From Hyphomicrobium_A sp963724945 (GTDB taxonomy: Bacteria > Pseudomonadota > Alphaproteobacteria > Rhizobiales > Hyphomicrobiaceae), in contig CAVRWL010000004.1 of assembly GCA_963724945.1 (NCBI GenBank), positions 13,135 to 77,134 on the forward strand: DNA of 64,000 nt. Direction: 5' to 3'. A program made the translations under genes and the position numbers. This document shows positions 40,370 through 49,470 of this stretch, one piece after another. The notes under the pieces were generated by a model. It saw nothing but the letters and a program-made list of their open reading frames with translations, was not told the origin of the DNA and made no database searches. The first letter of the stretch is position 1, and each line of letters starts with the position of its first letter.

Positions 40370-41698
40370 ATGTCGGCCAGTCTTGTCGCGCGGCCACATA
40401 AGAAAGACTATCAATTGACCACCTTTTCCCAACTCGGGCTCAACGCAGCCCTTTTGAAATCGCTCGAAGCCGAAGGCTACACGACGCCAACGCCGATCCA
40501 GGCGCAGGCCATTCCGCACGTGCTGGGCGGCAAGGACCTGCTCGGCATCGCCCAGACAGGCACCGGCAAGACGGCGGCGTTCGCGCTGCCGATCCTGCAT
40601 CGGCTCGCCGCCGATCGCCGTCCGGCGCTGCGCCACGGCGCGCGCGCGCTCATACTGTCGCCGACACGCGAGCTCGCGACGCAGATCGCGCAGAGCTTCA
40701 AGACCTACGGGCGCCACGTGAACTTGACCGTCGCACTCATGTACGGCGGCGTCCCGCACCGGCCGCAGGTTGCCGCGATGATCCGCGGCGTCGATATCCT
40801 CGTCGCCACGCCCGGCCGGCTGATCCAGCACATCGAGGAGCGCAGCGTCGTTCTGTCGGGAACCGAGATCCTCGTTCTCGACGAGGCTGACCAGATGCTC
40901 GACATGGGCTTCATCCGGCCGATCCGCCAGATCCTGTCCAAGCTTTCCGCCAAGCGCCAAAGCCTGTTCTTCTCCGCGACTATGCCCAAGGAGATCGGTG
41001 CGCTCGCCGCGGAAATGCTGCGTAACCCAGAGCGCGTCGCCGTGACGCCCGTCGCCAAGACGGCCGATCGCGTCAGGCAAAGCGTCATCCACGTCGAGCC
41101 GCAGAGAAAGCAATCGCTGCTCGTTGAGCTGTTCGCCGATCCGGCGATGCGGCGCACGCTCGTCTTCACGCGCACCAAGCGCGGCGCCGACAAGGTTGCG
41201 CGCCACCTGGAGGCGGCAGGCATCAAGGTCGCCGCAATCCACGGCAACAAGAGCCAGGTCGCACGCGAGGCCGCGCTGCGCGCGTTCCGTGCCGGCCACA
41301 TTCGCGGGCTCATCGCCACCGACATCGCCGCTCGCGGCATCGACATCGACGAGGTGACACACGTCGTCAACTTCGACCTGCCGCACGTGCCTGAGAGCTA
41401 CGTCCATCGCATCGGCCGCACGGCACGCGCCGGCGCGGAAGGCATCGCGATCTCGCTGTGCGGGCGCGAGGAGCGCCCGCTCCTGCGCGACATCGAGCGC
41501 CTGACGCGGCAGTCGATCGCGAGTATCGACCGCCACGAGAGCAGGGAGGGCGAGGAGCCCGAGAGCAACCGGCATGGGCTGGTCGAGCGGCGCAGCGGCC
41601 CTCCGGCGAAGTTCCGCCACGCCCACAACGGCAAGAGACAAGGTGTGAGCACCTCCAAGCAGCAGCGCCGCCATCGTGGCGCAGCAATTGCTCGTTAA
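40370..41698 (+). CDS. DEAD-box ATP-dependent RNA helicase (RhlE-like)
   Basis: A 442-residue RNA helicase with all motifs in order: Q motif (YTTPTPIQAQAIP), Walker A (AQTGTGKT), Ia (PTRELATQ), DEAD box (LDEADQMLDMGF), SAT, and VI (HRIGRTARAG). The C-terminal tail is basic and Arg/Gly/Ser-rich. DEAD-box helicases of this type unwind structured RNA and many are cold-induced. It is preceded by a 250-base leader and followed closely by a desaturase gene. Confidence 0.93.
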   Translation: MSASLVARPHKKDYQLTTFSQLGLNAALLKSLEAEGYTTPTPIQAQAIPHVLGGKDLLGIAQTGTGKTAAFALPILHRLAADRRPALRHGARALILSPTRELATQIAQSFKTYGRHVNLTVALMYGGVPHRPQVAAMIRGVDILVATPGRLIQHIEERSVVLSGTEILVLDEADQMLDMGFIRPIRQILSKLSAKRQSLFFSATMPKEIGALAAEMLRNPERVAVTPVAKTADRVRQSVIHVEPQRKQSLLVELFADPAMRRTLVFTRTKRGADKVARHLEAAGIKVAAIHGNKSQVAREAALRAFRAGHIRGLIATDIAARGIDIDEVTHVVNFDLPHVPESYVHRIGRTARAGAEGIAISLCGREERPLLRDIERLTRQSIASIDRHESREGEEPESNRHGLVERRSGPPAKFRHAHNGKRQGVSTSKQQRRHRGAAIAR

Positions 41699-41759
41699 AG
41701 AGGAGGGTTCCCGGGACACGCGGCCGGCACAGCCGGCCGCCATCGCACAAGGATCCATC

Positions 41760-42794
41760 GTGCAACAGGCTGAAACCGCCAATTCCAATGTCACCGCCCG
41801 CGATTGGGCCTCGCTGCTGAGCCGCTATCGCGAGCCGAGCCCGCGACGCAGCGCGTTCGAGCTGGCAATCACCGCCGTAGCGTTCGTCCTGACGTGGGTC
41901 CTGATGTGGATCACCCTCGGGTTCGGCTATTGGCTCACGCTGCTGATCGCGGTTCCGGCCGCCGGCTTCCTCGTGCGGCTTTTCATGATCCAGCACGACT
42001 GCGGCCACGGAACACTCTTCCGCAACCGGGCCACCAACGACTGGATCGGGCGCGTGCTCGGCACGTTCACGCTGACGCCTTATGACTGCTGGCGGCGCAG
42101 CCACAACATCCACCACGCCAGCTCGGGCAATCTGCAAGAGCGCGGAATTGGCGACATCGAAACCTTGACGGTGCGCGAATATCTGGCGTTGCCGAGATGG
42201 CGGAGGTTTCGCTACCGGCTCTACCGGCATCCGCTCGTCATGTTCGGGCTCGGGCCGGCCTATCTGTTCATCCTGCAGCATCGCTTGCCCGTCGGACTGA
42301 TGCGCAAGGGCTGGCGGCCGTGGGTCAGCACCATGGCGACGAATGCGGCGATCGCGGTCGTCGCCGGCGCCATGATTTGGCTGATCGGATTGGGCCCATT
42401 CCTGCTGGTGCACCTGCCGATCACGCTGCTCGCCGCATCGATCGGCGTGTGGCTGTTCTACGTGCAGCATCAGTTCGAGGAGACCACGTGGGCAGACGCC
42501 TCTTCGTGGAACCCGCACGATGCGGCGCTGCACGGCAGCTCGCATTACGCCTTGCCGGGCGTGCTGCGCTGGTTCACGGCCAACATCGGCATCCACCACG
42601 TGCACCATCTGTGCAGCCGCATTCCGTTCTATCGTCTCTCGCAGGTGCTGCGCGACCATCCGGAGCTTGCGACGATCGGGCGTATCACGCTCATCGACAG
42701 CTTGCGCTGCGTGCGCTTCGCGCTTTGGGACGAGACGCGCCGGCGCTTGATCTCGTTTGGCGAGCTCCGCCGCCGGCTCTCGTGCCCTGCATGA
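41760..42794 (+). CDS. Fatty acid desaturase
   Basis: Membrane di-iron desaturase. All three histidine boxes are present: HDCGHG, HNIHHAS and HHVHHL. Hydrophobic helices surround them (LAITAVAFVLTWVLMWITLGFGYWL, AVVAGAMIWLIGLGPFLLVHLPI). It introduces a double bond into membrane acyl chains, raising fluidity. I chose the GTG at 41760, preceded by AAGGA, because the longer frame from 41676 overlaps the helicase and its extra residues are not conserved. Its position 61 bases after the helicase suggests shared transcription. Confidence 0.88.
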   Translation: MQQAETANSNVTARDWASLLSRYREPSPRRSAFELAITAVAFVLTWVLMWITLGFGYWLTLLIAVPAAGFLVRLFMIQHDCGHGTLFRNRATNDWIGRVLGTFTLTPYDCWRRSHNIHHASSGNLQERGIGDIETLTVREYLALPRWRRFRYRLYRHPLVMFGLGPAYLFILQHRLPVGLMRKGWRPWVSTMATNAAIAVVAGAMIWLIGLGPFLLVHLPITLLAASIGVWLFYVQHQFEETTWADASSWNPHDAALHGSSHYALPGVLRWFTANIGIHHVHHLCSRIPFYRLSQVLRDHPELATIGRITLIDSLRCVRFALWDETRRRLISFGELRRRLSCPA

Positions 42795-42872
42795 CAGCCG
42801 CGCTGCGCACATTTATTGCCCAGTTGAGATCCTGACCCCGGAGAGCCCGCAGTGACTTAAACAAGATCTGTC

Positions 42873-43091
42873 GTGCTCATGCTGGTGCTTGGTGCGCTCG
42901 GCGCCGTCATGGCGGTCGCCTTCCTGCTCATGGCCGATGGCGGCGCCCCGCATGGCTACGGCGCGTTGATCGCCAATGAGCTCCCCGTCCTCATCGTTGC
43001 CGCGGGGATGGGATTTGGCGTGGGAATGCTGATCGCGCTTCTGTGGTCGGTCTTGCAGCGGCTCTTGGCTGTGAACGCCCCGCCGGCTTAG
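42873..43091 (+). CDS. Small two-helix membrane protein
   Basis: A 72-residue protein with two hydrophobic segments (MLVLGALGAVMAVAFLLMAD and LPVLIVAAGMGFGVGMLIALLW). It begins with GTG 42873, or with ATG 42879. No family recognised. It follows the desaturase on the same strand. Confidence 0.55.
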   Translation: MLMLVLGALGAVMAVAFLLMADGGAPHGYGALIANELPVLIVAAGMGFGVGMLIALLWSVLQRLLAVNAPPA

Positions 43092-43114
43092 CGCGCTGCT
43101 CTTTGCGCCGAAGC

Positions 43115-44370
43115 TCAAACGGGCAGCACTAGCGGCTTCCCGCTGGGAAACTGAGCGACCGTCATCGGATCGATGTGGAGGGTCTGGGCCACCATCGCGC
43201 GCGGGGTATGGCTCAACCAGTCGGACAGCGATACGTCGGCGACGTACGGGGCTCTGAACACCTCGAGGTAGACGAGATCGGTCGAGCCGGTGTTGCGCAG
43301 ATAATGCCCAAACGCTCTTTTGATGTAGCCGATATCGCCCGGATTGAAGTTCTGCGTCACGGCGTTGGGCCCGGTATTGAACACGGTCGCCTCGCCCTGG
43401 CCGGCGATGACGTAGAGCCACTCGTCGGCGTTCGGGTGCCAGTGCATTTCGCGCATGCCGCCGGGGTGGATCGTCACGAGCGCCGCCGCGATGGTTTTCG
43501 CGATCTCGAAGTTCGTGCTGTCGGCGATGCGTACCTCGCCGCCGCGCGTTTTGCGAATGGGCGCGACCTCGTTGAGCTGAAACGCCGAGCGCAGCTTGGG
43601 CAGCCCTGCATCGCCCGCCGCCTGTTGCTGCGCGGCCTCGATCGGCCCCGGCATTTCGCCCTGGAAGATGTAGAGATCGTGCAGCGGGATCTTGCTGAAG
43701 GTCTCGGCGGGAACGCCGAAGTTCATCGCCAGCACGTCGGGCTGCGTATGCGCCATCCAATCGGTGAGCAGTAGCGTGTTGAACTCGGACGCCTTGCCCT
43801 CATCGAAGCAAAGGATGAACTCGCAGCCGTCCTCGCCGATGCCTTGCAGGGAGTGCGGTAGCCCGGCGGGGAAGTACCAGAGCCCGCCCTGGTGCACGTC
43901 CTCGACGTTGGCGCGGCCCTGCTGGTCGATGGTGGTGATGCGGCACGAGCCGGCCGTCACGTAGGCCCATTCCGCGAAGAGATGCCAGTGCAGCTCGCGG
44001 ATGCCGCCGCGCGTCAAGCGCATATTGACGCCGGCGATCTCGGAGGCGATCTGGAAGTCGTATTGCGTGACCTGGCGCGCCCAGCCGCCGTCCTGGATGC
44101 GGCGCGGCGCATTGTTGAAGGACGCCCAGAACATCGGCAGCTCGCCCACATCGGTCGCCGGTGGCGAGAGGGCGCCGGGAAACTGACGGGAGAGAGCCGG
44201 GTTGTTCGGGCCCAGCACCGAAGTGCTCGACGGGTTGGTGCGCGTGTTGATCGCGCCTTGCGGCGGCTCGTCCGGATTGCCGTAGGAGGCCGCGCGTGCG
44301 GCGGTAGCAGCCGTGACAAGGCCGCCCGCGGCGGCGGCTGCGAGGACGTGGCGGCGTGACAGCGGCTGCA
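43115..44370 (-). CDS. oxdC: Oxalate decarboxylase, bicupin, Tat-exported
   Basis: A 418-residue bicupin. The N-terminal SRRHVLAAAAAGGLVTA is a twin-arginine signal, so the enzyme acts in the periplasm. Cupin 1 has the Mn ligands in ELHWHLFAEW (His128, His130, Glu134) and His176; cupin 2 has EMHWHPNADEW. The flexible lid reads SEFNT in the place of SENST of Bacillus OxdC and keeps the glutamate needed for decarboxylation rather than oxidation. Product: formate plus CO2. Formate made outside would have to enter the cell before it could feed the Fds enzyme encoded elsewhere in the window. Confidence 0.87.
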
Positions 44371-44600
44371 TCTTTTTGTTCCTTCCGGCCTCCTCAGAGC
44401 ACCCGAATTGAGCACGCTTTGATTGAGAAGGTGCTGACGCACGTCGTGGCGTCTTAAGGTTGCGTTGCGCGCGCGCTGGCAAATCGACAAAAATCCGGCG
44501 CGCGCGGGCTTGTTAACGATCAGCGCGGCTGTCGGCCCGGGAACGACGGCGGCCAGTTGCGTGTTGTCTGTCGCCATTCTGCGCCTTCCGGTGTGCTCCA

Positions 44601-45020
44601 ATGCTGATCGGCAAGAAAAAAGCTTCCTGGTTTTCCCTCTTCGCGCGCCGGGCCGCTACCGTCGCCGGCCGTCCGGTCGCATTTGCGGCGGCGCTCGGCG
44701 CCCTCTTCGCGTGGGGTCTGAGCGGCCCCTTCTTCGGCTTCAGCGACACCTGGCAGCTCATCATCAACACCGGCACGACGATCGTGACGTTCCTGATGGT
44801 GTTCGTCATTCAGAACTCGCAGAACCGCGACTCGGAGGCGATCCAGGTGAAGCTCGACGAGCTCATCCGTGCCATCGAGGGCGCGCAGAACAAGCTGCTC
44901 GATCTAGAGGAGCTGGGGCAAGAGGAGATCTCGGGCATCCGCAAGGAGTACAGTCGGCTCGCCGCCGATGCCCGCAACGGCAGCGGCCACGACAGCGATT
45001 GCCCGCCCGCTCCCGCGTAA
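44601..45020 (+). CDS. Low-affinity iron permease family protein
   Basis: A 139-residue membrane protein of the low-affinity iron permease (Fet4-like) family: two helices (AFAAALGALFAWGLSGPFFGF and LIINTGTTIVTFLMVFVIQN), the signature IQNSQNRDSEAIQVKLDELIRA, and a charged tail. In bacteria the transport role is uncertain; many are of unknown function. A weak EcfG-like site (GGAAC-N17-TGTT, 44540-44565) lies upstream but is not convincing. Confidence 0.83.
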   Translation: MLIGKKKASWFSLFARRAATVAGRPVAFAAALGALFAWGLSGPFFGFSDTWQLIINTGTTIVTFLMVFVIQNSQNRDSEAIQVKLDELIRAIEGAQNKLLDLEELGQEEISGIRKEYSRLAADARNGSGHDSDCPPAPA

Positions 45021-45027
45021 TGGACGG

Positions 45028-46872
45028 CTATGTCGGTGCGCGGGCGGCGCTCGCCGGCGCGCTGCGCCAGCGCACGATGAAGTCGGCAGGGATGGCGATC
45101 GACCAGCGCACACCCTCCTGGGGAAACTCATATGCGACGGTCGCGTTGAGGGCCTGCGCGGCGACCCGCTCGATGACGATATGGCCGAAGCCCTTGACCG
45201 CCGGCGGCGCCACGGCGGGGCCGGCCCGCTCCCGCCAATTGAGGCTCAAGCGCGGCTTGCCATCGCCGTTGGATGCAACCGACCACATCACGCGCACCCG
45301 CCCTTCGCTCGTGGACAATGCGCCGTACTTCGCCGCGTTGGTGGCGAGCTCGTGCAGCGCCAGTCCGAGGTTCTGCGCCGCGGTCGCGTTGACGAAGACG
45401 CTCGGCCCCTCGCATTCGAGCGCTTCGGATTCGCTGCCGATGAAGGGTTGCAGCACCGCGCGGATGAGCTCTTCGAGGGAGGCGCCCGCCCAATCCTCCG
45501 CGACAAGCAGGTCATGGGAGGCCGAAAGGCCCTGCAGGCGCTGGATCAGCTCCGATTGCAGCACGGCGACGTCGCTGCTCGCGCGCGCGGTCTGGCGCAC
45601 CATCGCCATGATGACGGCGAGCAGGTTCTTGGTGCGGTGCGATAACTCGCGCATGACGACGCGCAGGTGCTTGTCGACCCGCGTTCGCTCGGAAATGTCG
45701 CGCAGCACGGCAGAGAAGCCGATGATGCGTCCATCGGGACGGCGCATCGGCGCCGCATTGATCGCGACATCGATCAACGTTCCGTCCTTGCGCCGCCGCA
45801 CCGCGTCGCGCAGCACGTGCTCGCCGTGGCGCAAGTGCTGATACTTCTCCTCGAATTCCTGGCCGGCGCCCTCCGTGAACAGGATCCGCTCCGACGTGCC
45901 GATGATCTCATCGGCCGTGTACCCGAACATCTGCTCCGCACCGGGATTCCACGACAGCACCGTGCCGTCCTCCGCGAGGGAGATGATGGCGTCGGGCGAC
46001 ATTCCGACGATCGTCGCCAGCTGGGCGTTGCGCTCGGCCTCCTCAAGATGCTCGGTGATGTCCGTGTTGGTCCCGAACCAGCGCACGACCTTGCCGCTCT
46101 CGTCGCGGATCGGCATGGCTCTCGACAGAAACCAGCGATAGGTGCCGTCGCGTCCGCGCAGCGGGAAGGTGTCCTCCCACACCTCGCCCGTCTTAAAGTG
46201 ACGGGAAATCTTCTCGACGACGCGATTGACGTGATCGGGATGATGCACCTTTTGCCAGCCCCATCCCTTCATCTCCTCGAGGCTCGTGCCCGTGTAGTCG
46301 AACCAGCGCTTGTTGTACCAGAAGATGGATCCCGTCTCGTCGGCCATCCAGGCGAACTGCGCGATGTTGTCGGCGAGCGTGCGAAAGCGCGACTCGCTTT
46401 CCCGTTGCGCGCGCGCAGCGTACACCCACGGCGTCGTCTCCACGACGATGGCGAGCACGCCCGCGGGCGCGCCCGTCTCGTCGCGCACCGGGCTGTAGTC
46501 GAGGTTCATCCATGCATCCTCGGGCGCGCCACGGCGATTGAGGAGGAAGTGCTTGTCCTTGAACGACAGCATCTCTCCGGCAAGCCCGACTTGCATCACC
46601 TGTCGGTTGAAGTCAGCAACCTCGGGCCATCCCTGCAGAACCGGCGAGCCGAGGATCTGCGGATGGCGGCTTCCGGCAAAGCCCGCATAGGCATCGTTGT
46701 AGATCATGATGCCGTCCTTCCCCCACAGCAGCACCATCGGCAGGGGCGAAGCCGTGACGATGTCGACGGCAGTCCGCAAGCTCTGCGGCCAAGTCTCGAT
46801 CGCGCCGAGACTGGTCGCCGACCAATCGAACGCTTGGATGTGCGATTTCATTTCGCTGGCAGGGGGTGACAT
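45028..46872 (-). CDS. PAS-HWE sensor histidine kinase (first GSR kinase)
   Basis: A 614-residue soluble kinase with three PAS segments and a C-terminal HWE/HisKA_2 module. The phosphoacceptor histidine is in MRELSHRTKNLLAVIMAMV, the N box in HELATNAAKYGALS, and the defining WxE motif in LNWRERAGP. HWE kinases phosphorylate PhyR in the general stress response. It lacks membrane helices, so it senses an internal or light/redox cue. The start at ATG 46872 (MSPPASEMK) fits; an ATG at 46851 is possible. It lies just upstream of phyR, in divergent orientation. Confidence 0.9.
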   Translation of the reverse strand: MSPPASEMKSHIQAFDWSATSLGAIETWPQSLRTAVDIVTASPLPMVLLWGKDGIMIYNDAYAGFAGSRHPQILGSPVLQGWPEVADFNRQVMQVGLAGEMLSFKDKHFLLNRRGAPEDAWMNLDYSPVRDETGAPAGVLAIVVETTPWVYAARAQRESESRFRTLADNIAQFAWMADETGSIFWYNKRWFDYTGTSLEEMKGWGWQKVHHPDHVNRVVEKISRHFKTGEVWEDTFPLRGRDGTYRWFLSRAMPIRDESGKVVRWFGTNTDITEHLEEAERNAQLATIVGMSPDAIISLAEDGTVLSWNPGAEQMFGYTADEIIGTSERILFTEGAGQEFEEKYQHLRHGEHVLRDAVRRRKDGTLIDVAINAAPMRRPDGRIIGFSAVLRDISERTRVDKHLRVVMRELSHRTKNLLAVIMAMVRQTARASSDVAVLQSELIQRLQGLSASHDLLVAEDWAGASLEELIRAVLQPFIGSESEALECEGPSVFVNATAAQNLGLALHELATNAAKYGALSTSEGRVRVMWSVASNGDGKPRLSLNWRERAGPAVAPPAVKGFGHIVIERVAAQALNATVAYEFPQEGVRWSIAIPADFIVRWRSAPASAARAPT

Positions 46873-46986
46873 GGCCGGCTCGGAAGCGCTTTGCGACAGT
46901 CTACGTGAGGAGCACGTGGCACGGTATGTCATTTGACATATCTGCGTTATGAGGTCATTGCGGACGCCCGGCGCGCTCGACGCACT

Positions 46987-47012
46987 GGAACCGAACCGCG
47001 CGCGCCGGAGTT
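46987..47012 (+). promoter_or_regulatory. Possible EcfG-type promoter before DUF1328 gene (weak)
   Basis: GGAAC, 17 bases, AGTT. The -35 half is perfect; the -10 half has one mismatch to CGTT. It lies 44 bases before the ATG of the DUF1328 gene. Confidence 0.35.
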
Positions 47013-47055
47013 GGGGAAGACGAGCGAATGCCAATCCCCTCAGCGCGAGGCAGCC

Positions 47056-47232
47056 ATGGGCAACCTTCTCTCCTGGGCCGTCGTCTTTCTCATCATCGCT
47101 CTCATCGCCGCCTTCCTGGGCTTCGGCGGCGTCGCCGGCGTGGCGACCAATGGGGCGCGAATGCTGTTCTGGGTCGCCATCATCCTCGTGGTTCTCTCTT
47201 TCATCGGCGGCATGTTGCGACGTGGCTCTTGA
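47056..47232 (+). CDS. DUF1328 family small membrane protein
   Basis: A 58-residue protein with two helices (LLSWAVVFLIIALIAAFLGFGG and MLFWVAIILVVLSFIGGML), ending RRGS; this is the DUF1328/YtjA pattern. It is a small inner-membrane protein, often stress-associated, with unknown biochemistry. It lies between the first GSR kinase and phyR, with a possible EcfG promoter upstream. Confidence 0.85.
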   Translation: MGNLLSWAVVFLIIALIAAFLGFGGVAGVATNGARMLFWVAIILVVLSFIGGMLRRGS

Positions 47233-47350
47233 AGGCGCGGCCGAAGGCATCGAGGAAGCTTAGCCTCCGCAGCAAGGCCGAAAAAACGACGTATTTTCCA
47301 TGAGATAGGCGGGAACCAGCTGTCGGGGGGTGGCAAATCTCTGCTATGGT

Positions 47351-47376
47351 GGAACTTTCCCCGTTGCCCATGCGTT
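47351..47376 (+). promoter_or_regulatory. EcfG (sigma factor) promoter of phyR
   Basis: GGAAC, 17 bases, CGTT: a perfect match to the EcfG consensus. It sits 38 bases before the phyR ATG at 47415, giving positive feedback of the general stress response. Confidence 0.85.
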
Positions 47377-47414
47377 AGCGCGCATCGCGGCCCACCGTGA
47401 GAGAAGGGGAGACC

Positions 47415-48230
47415 ATGTCGATCTCAGAGGTTATCGCACCGCAGCTGCCGTACTTAAGGCGGTTCGCGCGCGTGTTGTCGGGCAGCCAGGCAAGCGGCGA
47501 CGCCTACGTCGTCGCGATGCTCGAAGCGCTCGCGGCCGAGCCCGACCTATTTCCCACCGATCTCAATCCGCGGGTCGCAACATATCAGACCTTTCTCAAG
47601 GTCTGGAACACGGTGCGCCTCAACCAGAAGGCCGCCGAGACCGCGGTCTCCGAGCGGCTCGCGGCGGCCGACCGCAAGCTCGAAGCCATAACGCCGAGAG
47701 CGCGCCAAGCGTTTCTGCTGATTGCGGTCGAGGAGTTCACGACCGAGGAAGCCGAACAGACTCTCGAGACCGACGAGATGGGCATCAAATCGCTCGTCGA
47801 CCAGGCTGCTTCGGAGATCGCCGAGCAAGTGGCGACGAACGTTCTCATCATCGAGGACGAGCCGATGATCGCCATCGACCTTGCCGATCTCGTCACCGGC
47901 CTCGGCCATGACGTCTGCGAGACGGCACGCACCCACAAGGAAGCCGTGGCGGCCTTCGGCCGGCACAAGCCGGGCTTGGTTCTCGCCGACATCCAACTTG
48001 CCGACGGCAGCTCCGGCTTGGATGCGGTCAATGAGATTCTGGGATCGTTCGATGTGCCGGTGATCTTCATCACGGCTTATCCCGAGCGGCTGTTGACCGG
48101 CAGCCGTCCGGAGCCGACGTTCCTTGTCAACAAGCCGTTCCGGACAGAGACCGTGCAGGCCGTCATCAGCCAGGCGCTGTTTTTCGACTACAGAGCGCGC
48201 CGCCCGAATGCCCGGGTCGCCTCGGCCTGA
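47415..48230 (+). CDS. phyR: Anti-anti-sigma response regulator PhyR
   Basis: A 271-residue PhyR. Residues 1-115 form an EcfG-like domain (ISEVIAPQLPYLRRFARVL) that mimics a sigma factor; residues 142-260 form a receiver (NVLIIEDEPMIAIDLADLV) with the phosphoacceptor Asp192 in VLADIQLADG and the conserved Lys in NKPF. When phosphorylated by an HWE kinase, PhyR titrates NepR off EcfG and frees the sigma factor. The start is ATG 47415 after a GAAGGGG site. Confidence 0.95.
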   Translation: MSISEVIAPQLPYLRRFARVLSGSQASGDAYVVAMLEALAAEPDLFPTDLNPRVATYQTFLKVWNTVRLNQKAAETAVSERLAAADRKLEAITPRARQAFLLIAVEEFTTEEAEQTLETDEMGIKSLVDQAASEIAEQVATNVLIIEDEPMIAIDLADLVTGLGHDVCETARTHKEAVAAFGRHKPGLVLADIQLADGSSGLDAVNEILGSFDVPVIFITAYPERLLTGSRPEPTFLVNKPFRTETVQAVISQALFFDYRARRPNARVASA

Positions 48231-48298
48231 AGTCGCACGCAGATTGTCAGGAGGAGCCGACGCGGGTGCGGAGCGAGGCGCGCTGCTGCACGTCCTTC

Positions 48299-48829
48299 TC
48301 ACCTGTGTCGTCCCCGGCAAGCACCCTCCGCCGGATCGCGCGACATCAACTGGGCGAGCTTCGTGCGCGCGCGATTGACACGGCTCTTGACCGTGCCGAC
48401 CGCGCAGCCGCAGATGCCGGCTGCGTCCTCGTAGGAGAACCCTTCCGCCCCGACGAGGATCAACGCCTCGCGCTGGTCGGCCGGCAACTTGGCTAGCGCA
48501 TTGTTGAGGTCGATGAGGTCGAGATGGCCATGCTGCTCGGGGGCGACCGCCTGGCGCGCGGCAAACTGGCCGTCGGCGTCGGGAACCTCGCGCTTCGTCT
48601 TGCGCAGCTCTGAGAAGTAGGCGTTGCGCAGGATCGTGAACAGCCACGCCTTGAGGTTGGTGCCCTGCTGGAAGGATTCCAGGTGATTCCAGGCCTTCAC
48701 GAGGGCCTCCTGGACGAGATCGTCGGCGCGATCGCGGTTGCCGCACAGCGAGATGGCGAACGCCCGCATGTTCGGGATCGCCGCCACCAGATCGTCTCGG
48801 AGCGAGGTATCCTGCGCCCGCACGGTCAC
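48299..48829 (-). CDS. ecfG: General stress response sigma factor EcfG
   Basis: A 176-residue ECF sigma factor of the EcfG group: region 2 around LVAAIPNMRAFAISLCGNRDRADDLVQEALVKAW and NLKAWLFTILRNAYFSE, and region 4 around ALAKLPADQREALILVGAEGFSYEDAAGICGCAVGTVKSRVNRAR. It directs RNA polymerase to GGAAC-N16/17-CGTT promoters, several of which are found here. The start is a GTG overlapping the nepR stop, so the two are coupled. It is held inactive by NepR. Confidence 0.95.
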   Translation of the reverse strand: MTVRAQDTSLRDDLVAAIPNMRAFAISLCGNRDRADDLVQEALVKAWNHLESFQQGTNLKAWLFTILRNAYFSELRKTKREVPDADGQFAARQAVAPEQHGHLDLIDLNNALAKLPADQREALILVGAEGFSYEDAAGICGCAVGTVKSRVNRARTKLAQLMSRDPAEGACRGRHR

Positions 48830-49143
48830 TGACCACCCTCCTCGGGCTCGTCAGCCTTCTGCGGGCGGGGCTCGTTGCGTTCGAGCTCCTTGATGAGCTG
48901 CGTGATCGCGTCGGGAACAGGCGCGTTGAGAAGCTCGCTGTAGGCGGCCTTCAATTGCTTGCCGAGGATGCCGGGAAGCACATCCTGGTTGCGTGCGCGT
49001 GTGCGTCCTAGCCGCTTACCTCGTCCATCGCTCTGGGGTGCCTTGCTTGAGGAGGGGTCTTTCAAATCCGGCGCCGCGTGCTGCGCTTGCAAGCTCTCAT
49101 CGCATGACTTGCCGCCAAGCGCCTTCTTCTCCTCGGACATCAA
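48826..49143 (-). CDS. nepR: Anti-sigma factor NepR
   Basis: A 105-residue NepR. The conserved core is in the C-terminal half: PGILGKQLKAAYSELLNAPVPDAITQLIKEL, the helices that grip EcfG. The N-terminal half is disordered and charged. The gene overlaps ecfG, and an EcfG promoter precedes it, so the pair is autoregulated. It is released from EcfG by phosphorylated PhyR. Confidence 0.93.
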   Translation of the reverse strand: MMSEEKKALGGKSCDESLQAQHAAPDLKDPSSSKAPQSDGRGKRLGRTRARNQDVLPGILGKQLKAAYSELLNAPVPDAITQLIKELERNEPRPQKADEPEEGGQ

Positions 49144-49288
49144 TCAGACCCTCCCCCGTCCCGCCGCGACGTCGTGCACGCGAGGCTCCTTATTCTGCAG
49201 AGCGCACGCCATCTCATTTCTCCGGGGGCTCCCTCGCCGGAGCAAGATCGTCCGGCTGCACCTTAACATCGGACCTATAGGCTTCAGC

Positions 49289-49313
49289 AACGGCCGGCCG
49301 CGGGAAAGGTTCC
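49289..49313 (-). promoter_or_regulatory. EcfG promoter of nepR-ecfG
   Basis: On the minus strand, GGAAC (49313-49309), 16 bases, CGTT (49292-49289): a perfect consensus site. It is 146 bases before the nepR start. Confidence 0.83.
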
Positions 49314-49365
49314 CTTAGGGGAATAGATTTTTTGCTCGGCCGCTCCATCTGATGGTGCTGCAGCG

Positions 49366-49409
49366 CAAAAAGAAGCCCGCGACCCAAGGGCGAGCCCGGG
49401 TCGCGGGCT
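49366..49409 (-). terminator. Rho-independent terminator of csbD
   Basis: On the minus strand, a 12-bp perfect stem (49398-49409 pairing with 49374-49385) around a 12-base loop is followed by TTCTTTTTG. It lies 62 bases after the csbD stop, so it closes that gene. Confidence 0.85.
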
Positions 49410-49470
49410 GGAAACGTGCCGGCTGGAGGCGAGGGAGGTGCCGGCTCGCCCGACTTGCGTGGTCAGGGCC

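Larger units (their letters stand above)
49144..49470. other. Intergenic stretch between nepR and csbD
   Basis: A 327-base gap that holds the nepR promoter (49289-49313) and the csbD terminator (49366-49409). No further gene is visible. Confidence 0.6.

Noticed and set aside
40337..41794. A 485-codon open frame opposite the helicase gene
   Set aside because: Antisense shadow of a GC-rich gene; no conserved pattern.
44540..44565. EcfG promoter for the iron-permease-like gene
   Set aside because: The -10 half is TGTT, not CGTT, at 17-base spacing; too weak to call.
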